This document shows positions 53,781-62,984 of a DNA stretch of 64,000 bases, one piece after another. Location: assembly GCA_002011745.1 (NCBI GenBank), contig MTOU01000034.1:1-64000 (forward strand), written 5' to 3'. Positions within the stretch are counted from its first letter, which is position 1, and each line of letters opens with the position of its first letter. Made by a program: the position numbers and the translations under genes. The notes beneath the pieces were generated by a model. That model was not told the origin of the DNA, made no database searches, and saw only the letters and a program-made list of their open reading frames with translations. The DNA comes from Nitrospirae bacterium JdFR-85 (lineage in GTDB: Bacteria > Nitrospirota > Thermodesulfovibrionia > Thermodesulfovibrionales > JdFR-85).

Positions 53781-55742
53781 TTAGGATGTAATATCTGTTT
53801 TTTGAATATTGTTCCTCACATAAGAAAGTAGACCTCCCGAAAGTATCAGTTTCTTTTCCCGTTCACTGAGGTCTGAATACACAGTGAATTCTTCTCCTGT
53901 CGATAGGTTCTGGACCTTGAATTTCTGTTCATTATTGAGTGATTTAATTATATTGGAGATCTTTACTATATCACCTTTATGGAGCTTCTCACTATCTGTA
54001 GGGTCCTCAAACACAAGGGGAAGGATTCCAAAATTTATCAGATTTGATCTATGTATCCGAGCAAAAGACCGTGCAATAACTGCCTTTACCCCGAGATACA
54101 TCGGTGCCAGGGCAGCGTGTTCTCTTGAAGAGCCCTGTCCATAGTTTTCTCCTCCTATGATAATTCCTCCCCCTCTTTTTTTTGCTTCAATTGCCTTTTC
54201 AGGAAACCTGGGATCGATATTATGAAATACATACTCTGATATTGCTGGTATATTTGACCTTAGTGGGAGTACCTGAGCTCCTGCAGGCATTATATCATCT
54301 GTGGTTATATTGTCTCCTACCTTAAGGAGTACCTCTGCCTCGATTGTATCTGTTAGTGGTTCCTTCAGGGGAACCTCCTTAATGTTAGGACCCTTAATTA
54401 TTCTTATTTTTGAGGTCTCTTCAGATGGAGGAATCAAGAGGTTATCATTGATGAGAAAATTGTCAGGTTCTGGAGGAATCTCGATCTCCATATCTGTGTC
54501 TGTTGGATCAAAAATCTCTCCCTTTAGTGCTACTGCTGCACAGACAAGGGGATTGGCCAAATATACTTCAGCATCCTTATTTCCACATCTGCCTCTGAAA
54601 TTACGGTTATAGGACCTTACAGAGACCTGTCCTGTACCAGGAGCCCCACCCATACCGATACATGGTCCACAGGATATCTCAAGTAGCCTGGCACCAGCAG
54701 CAATTATCTCTGCAAGAGAACCATCCCTTGCTATCATCTCATATACCTGTTTTGAGCCAGGATTTATTAATAGATTTATATGTTCTGCAATCTTTCTTCC
54801 TCTTAGAATCGACGCTACTGAACGCATTACCTGATATGATGAATTTGTACAACTTCCAATACATACCTGGTCCACTTTGAGCCCGGAGAGTGTTTTTACA
54901 GGAACTACATTGTCTGGACTATGGGGTCTTGCAATTAGGGGTTCAAGGCTACTGAGGTCTATCTCTATTACTTCATCATACTCTGCATCCTCATCTGCAT
55001 GGAGTTCTATCCAGTGTTCCTCTCTTCCCTGGGCTTTCAGAAAATGAAGGGTTATCTCATCGCTTGGGAATACAGAGGTTGTTGCCCCCAGTTCTGCTCC
55101 CATATTTGTTATCGTAGCCCTTTCAGTAACATTCAACTCAGCCACTGCAGGGCCTCCATATTCGAAGATCTTTCCTACACCACCCTTTACAGAGAGTCTT
55201 CTCAGAAGCTCCAGTATTATATCCATGGCAGTAACCCATGGTCTTTGGAGTTTGCCTGTGAGCCTTACAAGCACCACCTTTGGCATCTTTATCTCAAAAG
55301 GCATGCCTGCCATTACTGTGGCTGCCTCAAGACCACCCACACCTATGGCAATCATTCCTATGCCGCCATTTGTTGGGGTATGGCTGTCTGTACCAAGGCC
55401 GATCCAACCTGGTCTCGCAAATCTCTCAAGATTTACCTGGTGACATATTCCATTACCAGGCTTTGAGAAGTAGGCTCCGAACCTCTGTGCTGCGGTCTGA
55501 AGAAAGATGTGATCATCAGGATTACGGAAGTTTGACTGTATCATATTATGGTCCACATAGCTCACAGCAAGGGGAACCTTTACTCTATCTATCCCTATTG
55601 CCTCGAATTGTAGCCATGCCATTGTTCCAGTGGCATCTTGCGTATAGACCTCATCAACCCTGAGACTGATTGTCTCTCCAGGAACCAATCTTCCTTTCAA
55701 CAGATGAGATTCAAATATCTTCTCTACAAGGTTTCTGCCCAA
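53781..55742 (-). CDS. aconitate hydratase (short, IPMI-like form)
   Basis: 653 residues. TCA-cycle or related isomerisation of citrate to isocitrate. 4Fe-4S ligand cysteines are in CIGSCTNSSY and CGPCIGMGG. DSHTPTNGGIGM and the swivel-domain QGSSREHAALAP are conserved. The length is near 650, well below AcnA (~890), as in the putative aconitase family of thermophiles and delta-like anaerobes. Homoaconitase or isopropylmalate isomerase is less likely because both halves are joined in one chain. Starts at TTG with GGAGG 7 bases upstream. Confidence 0.9.
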   Translation of the reverse strand: MGRNLVEKIFESHLLKGRLVPGETISLRVDEVYTQDATGTMAWLQFEAIGIDRVKVPLAVSYVDHNMIQSNFRNPDDHIFLQTAAQRFGAYFSKPGNGICHQVNLERFARPGWIGLGTDSHTPTNGGIGMIAIGVGGLEAATVMAGMPFEIKMPKVVLVRLTGKLQRPWVTAMDIILELLRRLSVKGGVGKIFEYGGPAVAELNVTERATITNMGAELGATTSVFPSDEITLHFLKAQGREEHWIELHADEDAEYDEVIEIDLSSLEPLIARPHSPDNVVPVKTLSGLKVDQVCIGSCTNSSYQVMRSVASILRGRKIAEHINLLINPGSKQVYEMIARDGSLAEIIAAGARLLEISCGPCIGMGGAPGTGQVSVRSYNRNFRGRCGNKDAEVYLANPLVCAAVALKGEIFDPTDTDMEIEIPPEPDNFLINDNLLIPPSEETSKIRIIKGPNIKEVPLKEPLTDTIEAEVLLKVGDNITTDDIMPAGAQVLPLRSNIPAISEYVFHNIDPRFPEKAIEAKKRGGGIIIGGENYGQGSSREHAALAPMYLGVKAVIARSFARIHRSNLINFGILPLVFEDPTDSEKLHKGDIVKISNIIKSLNNEQKFKVQNLSTGEEFTVYSDLSEREKKLILSGGLLSYVRNNIQKTDITS

Positions 55743-55827
55743 TTCCAGACCTCCTTTTGGATTACTAAATTCGGCTTTATGTATTTTTTGAGAATATCAA
55801 CTTAATATAATAACAAAATCCTCTCTG

Positions 55828-55857
55828 TTGAATTAACTTCTACCAAAATGTTATAAG
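55828..55857 (+). promoter_or_regulatory. promoter of the helicase gene, apparently leaderless
   Basis: TTGAAT (55828-55833), 17 or 18-base spacer, TTATAA/TATAAG (55851-55857), 6 bases before the ATG at 55864. Start of transcription would fall on the start codon. No Shine-Dalgarno is present. Confidence 0.55.
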
Positions 55858-55863
55858 AAGACA

Positions 55864-57708
55864 ATGTATCACACTCTCAATTCTGAACAGAAAGAGGTAG
55901 TATTTCAGGAGGAGGGACACCTTCTGGTTGTTGCTGGTCCAGGCAGTGGCAAGACCCATACAATTACAATGAGAATAGCCCACCTGATTGACAAAGGCAT
56001 AGAGCCTGAAGAGATTGTGGCTATTACCTTCACTACCAGGGCAGCAAGAGAGATGATAGAGAGGCTGAAGAGGTATGGATTCTACAGAGAGAAGCTTTTT
56101 GTAGGAACAATTCATGCCCTTGGAAAGAGGATTATGGAAGAGGAGGGGATTAAGGTTACACTTGTAAACAGAACAGAAGCATTAACACTGCTCAGAAGTC
56201 TTCTTACAGACCAGAATGTAGATAAGATTTTTGATAATCTTTGTATGCATAGAAATATCCTTCGGCTTTCTTCTGATATAAAACTTCAGGAAATATATTA
56301 TACCTATACAGAGATCTTAAAGCAGAAAGGACTTTATGACTTTGAACACCTTCTGGAGATACCCATAGCCCTAATGAACAGACCTGAAGGATCTGCTCTG
56401 CAGAGAAGAGTGAAAGAGATAATAGTTGATGAGTTTCAGGATATAAATCCCCTGCAGTATGAATTTATTAGAGTTCTGTCAAAGAAGGGAGCCAGAGTAT
56501 TGGCTGTTGGTGATGATGACCAGGCGATATATTCCTTCAGAGGTGCTAATGCGGAAAGCCTACAAGCTTTTATAAAGGATTTTTCTCCCTCTAAGGTGGT
56601 GTTGAAAGACAACTATAGAAATCCTCCTACAATCCTTACTGTAGCAGAGAAGGTTGTAAAGTGCAATACCAAAAGAATAGAGAAGGATATCAGAAGTACA
56701 AAGGACTCTGGATGTGTTGTTACCTATGTGAGTCTTATAGATGAGAGTAAAGAGGCATCATATATAGCAGATGAAATAAGAAAAAGACTTGGTGGTACAG
56801 GCTACCACAATCTTTCTTATACATCAACACGGAGAAGTCTCTCGGATATTGCAATTCTGGTGAGGATAAATGCACTGATTTCACCCATAAAAAAGGCACT
56901 GGATAGGGCAGGAATACCTTGCAGGAGTATAGAACAGAAGGCCCTTTTGGAGTACGAATCTGTGAAGGCTATTCTAAACTATCTCAGTTTCATCCTCTAT
57001 CATGATGAAGAGGCTCTTAAGAGGGTGATGAATATCCCAAAAAGGGGAATAGGAGAGAAGACACTCAGCAGTCTCATTGAGAAGGCAAACTCCTTGAAGA
57101 TTTCACTTATAGAAATGATAGAAAGGAATAAAAACTTAAGTAAAAACTTTAAAGAATTTATACAATTTATTGAAAATATTAAAATAAATTATTCTAACAA
57201 CATTTTTAGTATGGTAAAGGGTATTATTGAGTTGTTGGGATTCATGGACTATTATAAAGGGGAGAGGGTGGCGATAGAGGCCCTTATGGAGGTTGCCTAC
57301 GGGGTCCAGTCCCTTGATTTAGAAGAGGGGTTTCGGAGAATAAGAGATGAGTTGGTCTTTCTAAGAGGTGAAGATCTTTATAGGGCAGGATCTGAGGCGG
57401 TCTATATACTGACGATGCATGCCTCAAAGGGGCTTGAGTTTCCTGTAGTATTTATAGCGGGTTTAGAGAATGGCATTGTCCCATTGAAGATGGAAGGAAG
57501 AGAGACGGATGAAGAGGAAGAAAGGAGACTCCTCTATGTGGCTATGACAAGGGCATCAGAGGAGTTGATACTCACTTCTTCAAGAAGAAGGTTTCTTTTT
57601 GGAACATGCAGACACTCTGAGAAGACACCATTAATAGAGATAAATGGTAATATTAAAGAGGTGAATATTAGTGAAGAAAAAAAGGTTTTTCAAAAGTCTC
57701 TATTTTAG
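55864..57708 (+). CDS. UvrD/PcrA-like superfamily 1 DNA helicase
   Basis: 614 residues. All SF1 motifs are seen: Walker A GPGSGKTHT near residue 24, motif Ia AITFTTRAAREM, Walker B VDEFQDINPLQYEF (near 190), motif III VGDDDQAIYSFRGAN, motif IV NYRNPPTI, motif V TMHASKGLEFPVVFIAGLE and motif VI RRLLYVAMTRASEEL. 3'-5' helicase for repair and replication restart. It is about 100 residues shorter than E. coli UvrD and lacks the C-terminal RNA-polymerase-binding tail. Followed by rmuC after 12 bases. Confidence 0.92.
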   Translation: MYHTLNSEQKEVVFQEEGHLLVVAGPGSGKTHTITMRIAHLIDKGIEPEEIVAITFTTRAAREMIERLKRYGFYREKLFVGTIHALGKRIMEEEGIKVTLVNRTEALTLLRSLLTDQNVDKIFDNLCMHRNILRLSSDIKLQEIYYTYTEILKQKGLYDFEHLLEIPIALMNRPEGSALQRRVKEIIVDEFQDINPLQYEFIRVLSKKGARVLAVGDDDQAIYSFRGANAESLQAFIKDFSPSKVVLKDNYRNPPTILTVAEKVVKCNTKRIEKDIRSTKDSGCVVTYVSLIDESKEASYIADEIRKRLGGTGYHNLSYTSTRRSLSDIAILVRINALISPIKKALDRAGIPCRSIEQKALLEYESVKAILNYLSFILYHDEEALKRVMNIPKRGIGEKTLSSLIEKANSLKISLIEMIERNKNLSKNFKEFIQFIENIKINYSNNIFSMVKGIIELLGFMDYYKGERVAIEALMEVAYGVQSLDLEEGFRRIRDELVFLRGEDLYRAGSEAVYILTMHASKGLEFPVVFIAGLENGIVPLKMEGRETDEEEERRLLYVAMTRASEELILTSSRRRFLFGTCRHSEKTPLIEINGNIKEVNISEEKKVFQKSLF

Positions 57709-57720
57709 TTGTAGGAGTAT

Positions 57721-59118
57721 TTGATGGAGGTATTGTGGATTCTATCGGCTTTTGCTGCAGGACTATTAGTAGGTTTGTTTATTTATCGTTTAAAGAGTCT
57801 CAAGGAGAGGGCTCTTTCAGAACAGAGATATGCACAGGAAGTTTCAGAGTTGAGAGAGCTTTACAGGGCCTCAGAAGCAAGAATAGAGGAGCTAAGGCAA
57901 CAGATAGAGACAAAAGATAGAGAGATATCCATCTTAAGGGATACTCTTACAGAGGAGAAACAGAAGAGTATTGAGGCTATAACACGGCTTGAGGCTTCAG
58001 AAAAGAACCTGAATGAACAGAAGGCACTCTTAGAGGAGATGAAAAAGGAGATGAAGGACACCTTTGAGGCCCTCTCTGCAGCAGCCCTGAAAAGTAGTAG
58101 TGAAGAGTTTCTTAGACTCGCCTCAGAGAGGCTTAGTAGATTAGTAGAGGAGACTAAGGGTAGGTTAGGGGAGCATCAGACCGCTATCAACAGTCTTATA
58201 AAACCACTTCAGGACGCCCTAAAGAAGTATGAAGAACAGATTCAACTTATGGAATCCCGAAGAAGACAGGATTATGGGAGTCTCAGTGAACATATAAAGT
58301 TACTTATGAATACCCATCAGCAACTGCAGCAGGAGACCCAGAAGCTCGTCACTGCTCTCCGAAGACCCCATATAAGTGGTAGGTGGGGAGAGTTCAGTCT
58401 AAGGAGGGTAGTTGAACTGGCAGGAATGACCGCACATTGTGATTTCTATGAGCAGAGGTCTGTTTCTACAGACACAGGTCGTCTGAGGCCTGATATGGTC
58501 ATAAGACTTCCCAATGATAGAATTATAGTGGTTGATGCAAAGGCACCTGTGGATGCCTATCTTACGGCAATCTCACAACAGGATGACGGACAAAGGCAGA
58601 AGGCGATGGATGCCTATGTGAGTCAGGTAAGGACATATCTTCATCAGTTGAGTTCAAAGACCTACTGGCAACAGTTTGAACAATCACCTGAATTTGTGGT
58701 GATGTATCTACCTGGTGAATCCTTTTTCTCAGCAGCTATTGAGAAAGATCCAACATTGATTGAGGAAGGCAGTAGCAGAAATGTGATTATCTCCACTCCC
58801 ACAACATTTATTGCTCTTCTGAAGGCAGTGGCCTATGGTTGGCAACAAGCTGAACTCACAAAAAATGCGCAATACATAAGTAGGCTTGGTAGAGAGTTGT
58901 ATGAGAGATTCTCTGTAGCAATGGAGCATTTTGCAAAGACAGGTTCAGCCTTAAGAAGCGCTGTTGATGCATATAACAGGAGTGTAAGGTCCTTTGAGAG
59001 CAGGGTGCTTACCTCTCTTAGAAGATTTAGAGAACTTGGGGTGTCTACTACAAAAGAGATAAAATCTCCTAATGAGATAGAGGATCAACCACGAACATTG
59101 AATCTGCCTGAAGAGTAG
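57721..59118 (+). CDS. rmuC: RmuC family DNA recombination protein
   Basis: 465 residues. One N-terminal transmembrane helix (~2-22), a long coiled coil (~25-120) and the RmuC nuclease-like domain (~190-400) with GRWGEFSLRRVVELAGM, RPDMVIRLPNDRIIVVDAKAP and YLPGESFFSAAIEKDP. RmuC limits inversions at short repeats; the fold resembles restriction nucleases. It is co-directional with the helicase, so a repair operon is plausible. Convergent with the barrel gene, 5 bases between stops. Confidence 0.93.
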   Translation: MMEVLWILSAFAAGLLVGLFIYRLKSLKERALSEQRYAQEVSELRELYRASEARIEELRQQIETKDREISILRDTLTEEKQKSIEAITRLEASEKNLNEQKALLEEMKKEMKDTFEALSAAALKSSSEEFLRLASERLSRLVEETKGRLGEHQTAINSLIKPLQDALKKYEEQIQLMESRRRQDYGSLSEHIKLLMNTHQQLQQETQKLVTALRRPHISGRWGEFSLRRVVELAGMTAHCDFYEQRSVSTDTGRLRPDMVIRLPNDRIIVVDAKAPVDAYLTAISQQDDGQRQKAMDAYVSQVRTYLHQLSSKTYWQQFEQSPEFVVMYLPGESFFSAAIEKDPTLIEEGSSRNVIISTPTTFIALLKAVAYGWQQAELTKNAQYISRLGRELYERFSVAMEHFAKTGSALRSAVDAYNRSVRSFESRVLTSLRRFRELGVSTTKEIKSPNEIEDQPRTLNLPEE

Positions 59119-59123
59119 ATTCT

Positions 59124-61058
59124 TTAAAACTTCTTGGTCAGGAAAGCCAGTACCTGAAAGGCACTGCCTGAGTTTTCTGATACCAGTTTATCCTCATATT
59201 TTTTGTATAGAAATTGTGGTTCAAAGAAAAGACCTTTTTTTATCTCTACAGTGCTTCTCATTACAAGTTCAGTTTCTGAGATTTTCAGTTTTGAGAAGGA
59301 TGCAATATCAGATATCTGGGGATCTGAGGTACTGAAGCCACCTCTGGAAAGAGTATGGACTAATTCAGCATAAATGCTTATTCTGTCATTGTATTTGAAA
59401 GTGGAACCAATGCTGTAAGATACAGATTCATCAGCATATGGTACATTTCCCACAATATAAGGGTCACCTGCATCATGTGTTCCGTCTCCCTTAAATCTAC
59501 TGAAGACCCATGGTCCTCTCACAGAATCTCTAAAATAGCTTATCCCTCCTGTTATGGATACTTTTTCTGAGGGTATCAATGTAACAATACAATTAAGATT
59601 ATGATGGTATATTCTTCTGGCCTCAGAGAGTTGAAACACCTTGTCAAGTCCTCCATCATAGTAGGTGAGATTGTCTCTGTCTTTTGAAAGCCAGTGATAT
59701 GTTGCCATAAGAATGAGCCACTTTGTGGGTTGATAATTACCCTGGAGTTTTATCCTGTGTAGTTTGTCGGGTTCTGAATTATAGAGAGGATTCTGATAGT
59801 GTTTAAAGAGATACTCTGCCCTGACTCGAAATCTCTGAATAACTCTACTGTAAAATCTTAGAGCAACACTCTGAATTGTGGTCTCTTGTTCATTCAGTAG
59901 ATGCCATTCATCCAGTTCAGAACGGGTTTTATTCGTTATGGTATACTCACCCACAAAGCCTGTTCTGACGAAGGGTCTATATCTCAGGTTAAAAGACACC
60001 CTTCTTGTTATACTGTCAGGAGAGCGTCTTATAGGATATCTAATAGTATTGTTAACTCCCTTAAGTATAGCCTCCTCAGGTTCATTCTGCTCTTTCTCCA
60101 GATAGTAAAGTCTCATAAAAAAGGAGAGTTTTGGATTAGGTATATAAGTAAAAGTGGTTGAATAGTAATCTATTCTACTGTCTGCTTTACTGAATCTATT
60201 TCTGTTTTCTGCTCTCTTAATACTTAAGGAAGCAACAATTCTACCAGTATAGGATGTGTGAAGTTTTAAGATATCTGATGAACCTTCAAATTCAGGTATA
60301 AGATTATGGGGGTATATATCAGCCGGAGTGTCAAAGATCTCAGGAGTGAAGTCATACAGTGCCTGTTCTCCAGAAATATTAACCCTTCTTTCTGTATGGG
60401 TATATTCCACCTCCAGAGGACCAAAATGTCCATTACTGCCAAGCTCTATCTCCTTTGTTGAGGTTTTCATGTGTCTGGTTTTTGAGACTCTGTCTATTTT
60501 AACAGTAAAGTAACCCACCATATATCTCTGCTGAAGTTTACCACGCTGCTGATACTCCTTGTATTTCCCAAAGATATGGAGTGGATAGTTTGGAACCTTT
60601 AATCGGAGAAACAGGTCATGTCTGAAAACATCACTGCTGAAATTTCTATCTGTAGTGAGGTTTATATTTTTAAAATTAAATGCTGATACAGGGTCTGTAG
60701 AAGGCAGAGTGTAATACTCCTTGTTGTGTTGGAATTCAATAGAGATATATCTTGACAGAAGGATATCACTGTATGCATAACCTGTATCCAGATAATACTC
60801 ATTAGCGAGGGAACCAAAGACCTGTAAATGGTATCTATGTGGAAGGGGAAAGAGTTCAATATTACTTTTAAAAAGAATGGCGTCTTCGTCCTTAAGGTAT
60901 TCTATAACATTAAGACTATCTGAGATATCCATAATGCTGTATCCAGTGCTGAACTCATAGGTGGGTTTGTATGCATGTCTTGAGTCCCAGAAAGACTCTC
61001 CTGCAAAGACTGTTTCTGATAAAAACAGAAGAAGTACTATTATTAGTATTCTTTTCAC
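59124..61058 (-). CDS. MtrB/PioB-like outer-membrane barrel of a porin-cytochrome conduit
   Basis: About 644 residues from GTG 61058. It has a signal peptide (KRILIIVLLLFLSETVFA), then strands with alternating polar and hydrophobic residues and many Tyr/Arg to the very end, which closes with Phe. Length and composition suit a 26-strand-type barrel like MtrB, which sheathes a decaheme cytochrome through the outer membrane. The CxxC near the N-terminus of Shewanella MtrB is not seen. It overlaps the decaheme cytochrome gene by 4 bases (GTGA), the strongest argument for the call. I prefer GTG 61058 with GGGAGG over a longer reading without a signal peptide at its start. No surface cytochrome gene follows. 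Confidence 0.78.
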   Translation of the reverse strand: MKRILIIVLLLFLSETVFAGESFWDSRHAYKPTYEFSTGYSIMDISDSLNVIEYLKDEDAILFKSNIELFPLPHRYHLQVFGSLANEYYLDTGYAYSDILLSRYISIEFQHNKEYYTLPSTDPVSAFNFKNINLTTDRNFSSDVFRHDLFLRLKVPNYPLHIFGKYKEYQQRGKLQQRYMVGYFTVKIDRVSKTRHMKTSTKEIELGSNGHFGPLEVEYTHTERRVNISGEQALYDFTPEIFDTPADIYPHNLIPEFEGSSDILKLHTSYTGRIVASLSIKRAENRNRFSKADSRIDYYSTTFTYIPNPKLSFFMRLYYLEKEQNEPEEAILKGVNNTIRYPIRRSPDSITRRVSFNLRYRPFVRTGFVGEYTITNKTRSELDEWHLLNEQETTIQSVALRFYSRVIQRFRVRAEYLFKHYQNPLYNSEPDKLHRIKLQGNYQPTKWLILMATYHWLSKDRDNLTYYDGGLDKVFQLSEARRIYHHNLNCIVTLIPSEKVSITGGISYFRDSVRGPWVFSRFKGDGTHDAGDPYIVGNVPYADESVSYSIGSTFKYNDRISIYAELVHTLSRGGFSTSDPQISDIASFSKLKISETELVMRSTVEIKKGLFFEPQFLYKKYEDKLVSENSGSAFQVLAFLTKKF

Positions 61059-62077
61059 CTTATAAACCTCCCTTTCCCTGTTGGTGAGGGGAGATCGGTT
61101 CCATGGATCTGGCTGTGGCAGTCTGTACACCTCCGATAAAAGAACTCCTTCACTCCTGAAGAGAATGTTTCTCCAGTCGGGGTGTTGATTCTGTGTCCTT
61201 CGTGGCACTGGAGACACAAGAAAGGCTCTCTCATGATTAGAAGGTTATTGTTAGGGGAGCCATGAGAATTATGACAACTAAGACAATCATCTGTGAGATC
61301 AGCATGCTCATAAATGAAAGGTCCTTCTTTTTCTCCATGACATTGGGTACAGGTCTCTTTTATCGAAGGTTTTCGTAAGAGGTATTCAACAGTGGTTCCA
61401 TGGGGGTCATGACAATCTGTACAGAACATTTTTCCTTCAAGCACAGGATGATGACTTCGCAGTCTATAATAGGATTTCAGATCTTCATGACATTTGAAAC
61501 ACATCTCAGCAGTCTCGATAGGACGGACCTTTAGATCAGGGCTCCTGTGTACCTGGTGGCAGTCAAAGCAGGAGACGTCATTTATGGCATGGATTCCTGC
61601 ATTCCATTCGTGGAGATTAAAGGTGGCATTACCTGTATGACATTTAAGACATATAAGACTCTGAGCAGGTGGGGGAAGATTGTTAATATCAATAAGTGTT
61701 TTATAGTTACATTTGGTTTTTATCCCTTTTTTGAGATTTTCCTCTACAAGTTCTTTGGTTATACCCTTAATTGCAAGGCTTCCAGGACCATGACAAGATT
61801 CACAATCCACCAGAGGAAGTCCAGACTCACGTTTTAACTGTACTCCCATTGTACTTGCCTCAAAAGAGGCTCTTATATCATCATGTTCATGACAGGCAGA
61901 CAGACAGTTATCAGTTCCTACATACTCGGCATCAAGTCTACCTGCAATCATCCGTTCGTATTCCTTCAGGGGCAATATAGGTCGAGACCTCTTCAGCTCT
62001 GTGCAGCCCCATATAGCTACTACAGTGGAAAAACAGATAATTAAGAATAATATTAAAAATTTTATTTTACTTCCCAT
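61055..62077 (-). CDS. decaheme c-type cytochrome (MtrA/DmsE-like) lipoprotein
   Basis: 340 residues. A signal sequence ends at a lipobox-like IWGC (Cys25). Nine CXXCH heme sites start at C92, C143, C170, C193, C219, C243, C265, C288 and C317. A tenth near the N-terminus, C58, reads CLSACH, i.e. CX3CH. Many HxxH/HGP and H at distal positions supply ligands. Size and heme spacing match the MtrA/DmsE family, which sits inside the MtrB barrel and carries electrons across the outer membrane. It starts inside the end of argF (11-base overlap) with GGAGAC as ribosome-binding site, so it is co-transcribed with the arginine genes. Direction of electron flow cannot be told. Confidence 0.9.
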   Translation of the reverse strand: MGSKIKFLILFLIICFSTVVAIWGCTELKRSRPILPLKEYERMIAGRLDAEYVGTDNCLSACHEHDDIRASFEASTMGVQLKRESGLPLVDCESCHGPGSLAIKGITKELVEENLKKGIKTKCNYKTLIDINNLPPPAQSLICLKCHTGNATFNLHEWNAGIHAINDVSCFDCHQVHRSPDLKVRPIETAEMCFKCHEDLKSYYRLRSHHPVLEGKMFCTDCHDPHGTTVEYLLRKPSIKETCTQCHGEKEGPFIYEHADLTDDCLSCHNSHGSPNNNLLIMREPFLCLQCHEGHRINTPTGETFSSGVKEFFYRRCTDCHSQIHGTDLPSPTGKGRFIR

Positions 62078-62984
62078 AACTGTCTCCTAAAAGCCATTCC
62101 ATAAGGGCTTTCTGGGCATGAAGTCTGTTTTCAGCTTGGTCTAATACCACACTATGTGGACCATCCAATACCGCATCAGTTATTTCTTCACCCCTGTGTG
62201 CAGGTAAACAGTGCATTACTATTGCATCTTTTTTGGCATAGCCAACCAGTGTCTCATTCAATTGATATGTTTTGAATCTCTGCCTCCTCTTTTCTGTCTC
62301 GTTCTCTTGTCCCATACTTATCCATACATCTGTATACAGAACATCAGCCTTTGCAGCTGCCTCCGCAGGTTCCCTCAGTATTATTATCTCTCCTCTGCCT
62401 GTACGTGCCTCTTCAAGCACCTCTGCATCAGGCTCGTATCCTTCAGGACAGGCTATTACCAGTATAAAACCAGCTCTACCAGCAGCCTCAAGCAGGGAAT
62501 TGGCCACATTATTACCATCTCCTATATATGCCACTTTAAGACCTTTAAAGTCTCCCTTTTTCTCCTTTATTGTCATAAGGTCTGCAAGTACTTGACAGGG
62601 ATGATGTAAATTACTCAAACCATTTATAACTGGTACATCTGATGATACTGCAAACTCCTGAAGTCTCTCATGTTCATGGGTTCTTATTACAATACCTTGT
62701 AGATATCTGGAAAGGACCTTTGCTGTATCTGATATGGTCTCACCTCTTCCGAGCTGAATCTCAGCAGGGGTCATGTAAACAGGCTGGCCTCCAAGTTGAT
62801 ATATCCCTACTTCAAAGGATACCCTTGTTCTTGTGGAAGGCTTCTCGAAAAGCAGACCAATGCTTTTGCCTATAAGAGGACATTTCCCTGCATCCACCCC
62901 TTTTTTCAGTTCTATTGCCCTCTCAATTAGTGAAAAGATCTCCTCACTGCTGAGGTCCCATAATCTCAGGAAGTCTCTCTTCAT
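62067..62984 (-). CDS. argF: ornithine carbamoyltransferase
   Basis: 305 residues. Carbamoyl phosphate + ornithine to citrulline. Motifs: EKPSTRTRVSFEVG (carbamoyl-phosphate loop, ~50-63), HPCQVLADLMT, and MHCLPAHRGEEI near 258-269 containing the HCLP signature of OTCases. Overlaps argD by 4 bases and the decaheme cytochrome gene by 11 bases. Confidence 0.96.
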   Translation of the reverse strand: MKRDFLRLWDLSSEEIFSLIERAIELKKGVDAGKCPLIGKSIGLLFEKPSTRTRVSFEVGIYQLGGQPVYMTPAEIQLGRGETISDTAKVLSRYLQGIVIRTHEHERLQEFAVSSDVPVINGLSNLHHPCQVLADLMTIKEKKGDFKGLKVAYIGDGNNVANSLLEAAGRAGFILVIACPEGYEPDAEVLEEARTGRGEIIILREPAEAAAKADVLYTDVWISMGQENETEKRRQRFKTYQLNETLVGYAKKDAIVMHCLPAHRGEEITDAVLDGPHSVVLDQAENRLHAQKALMEWLLGDSYGK

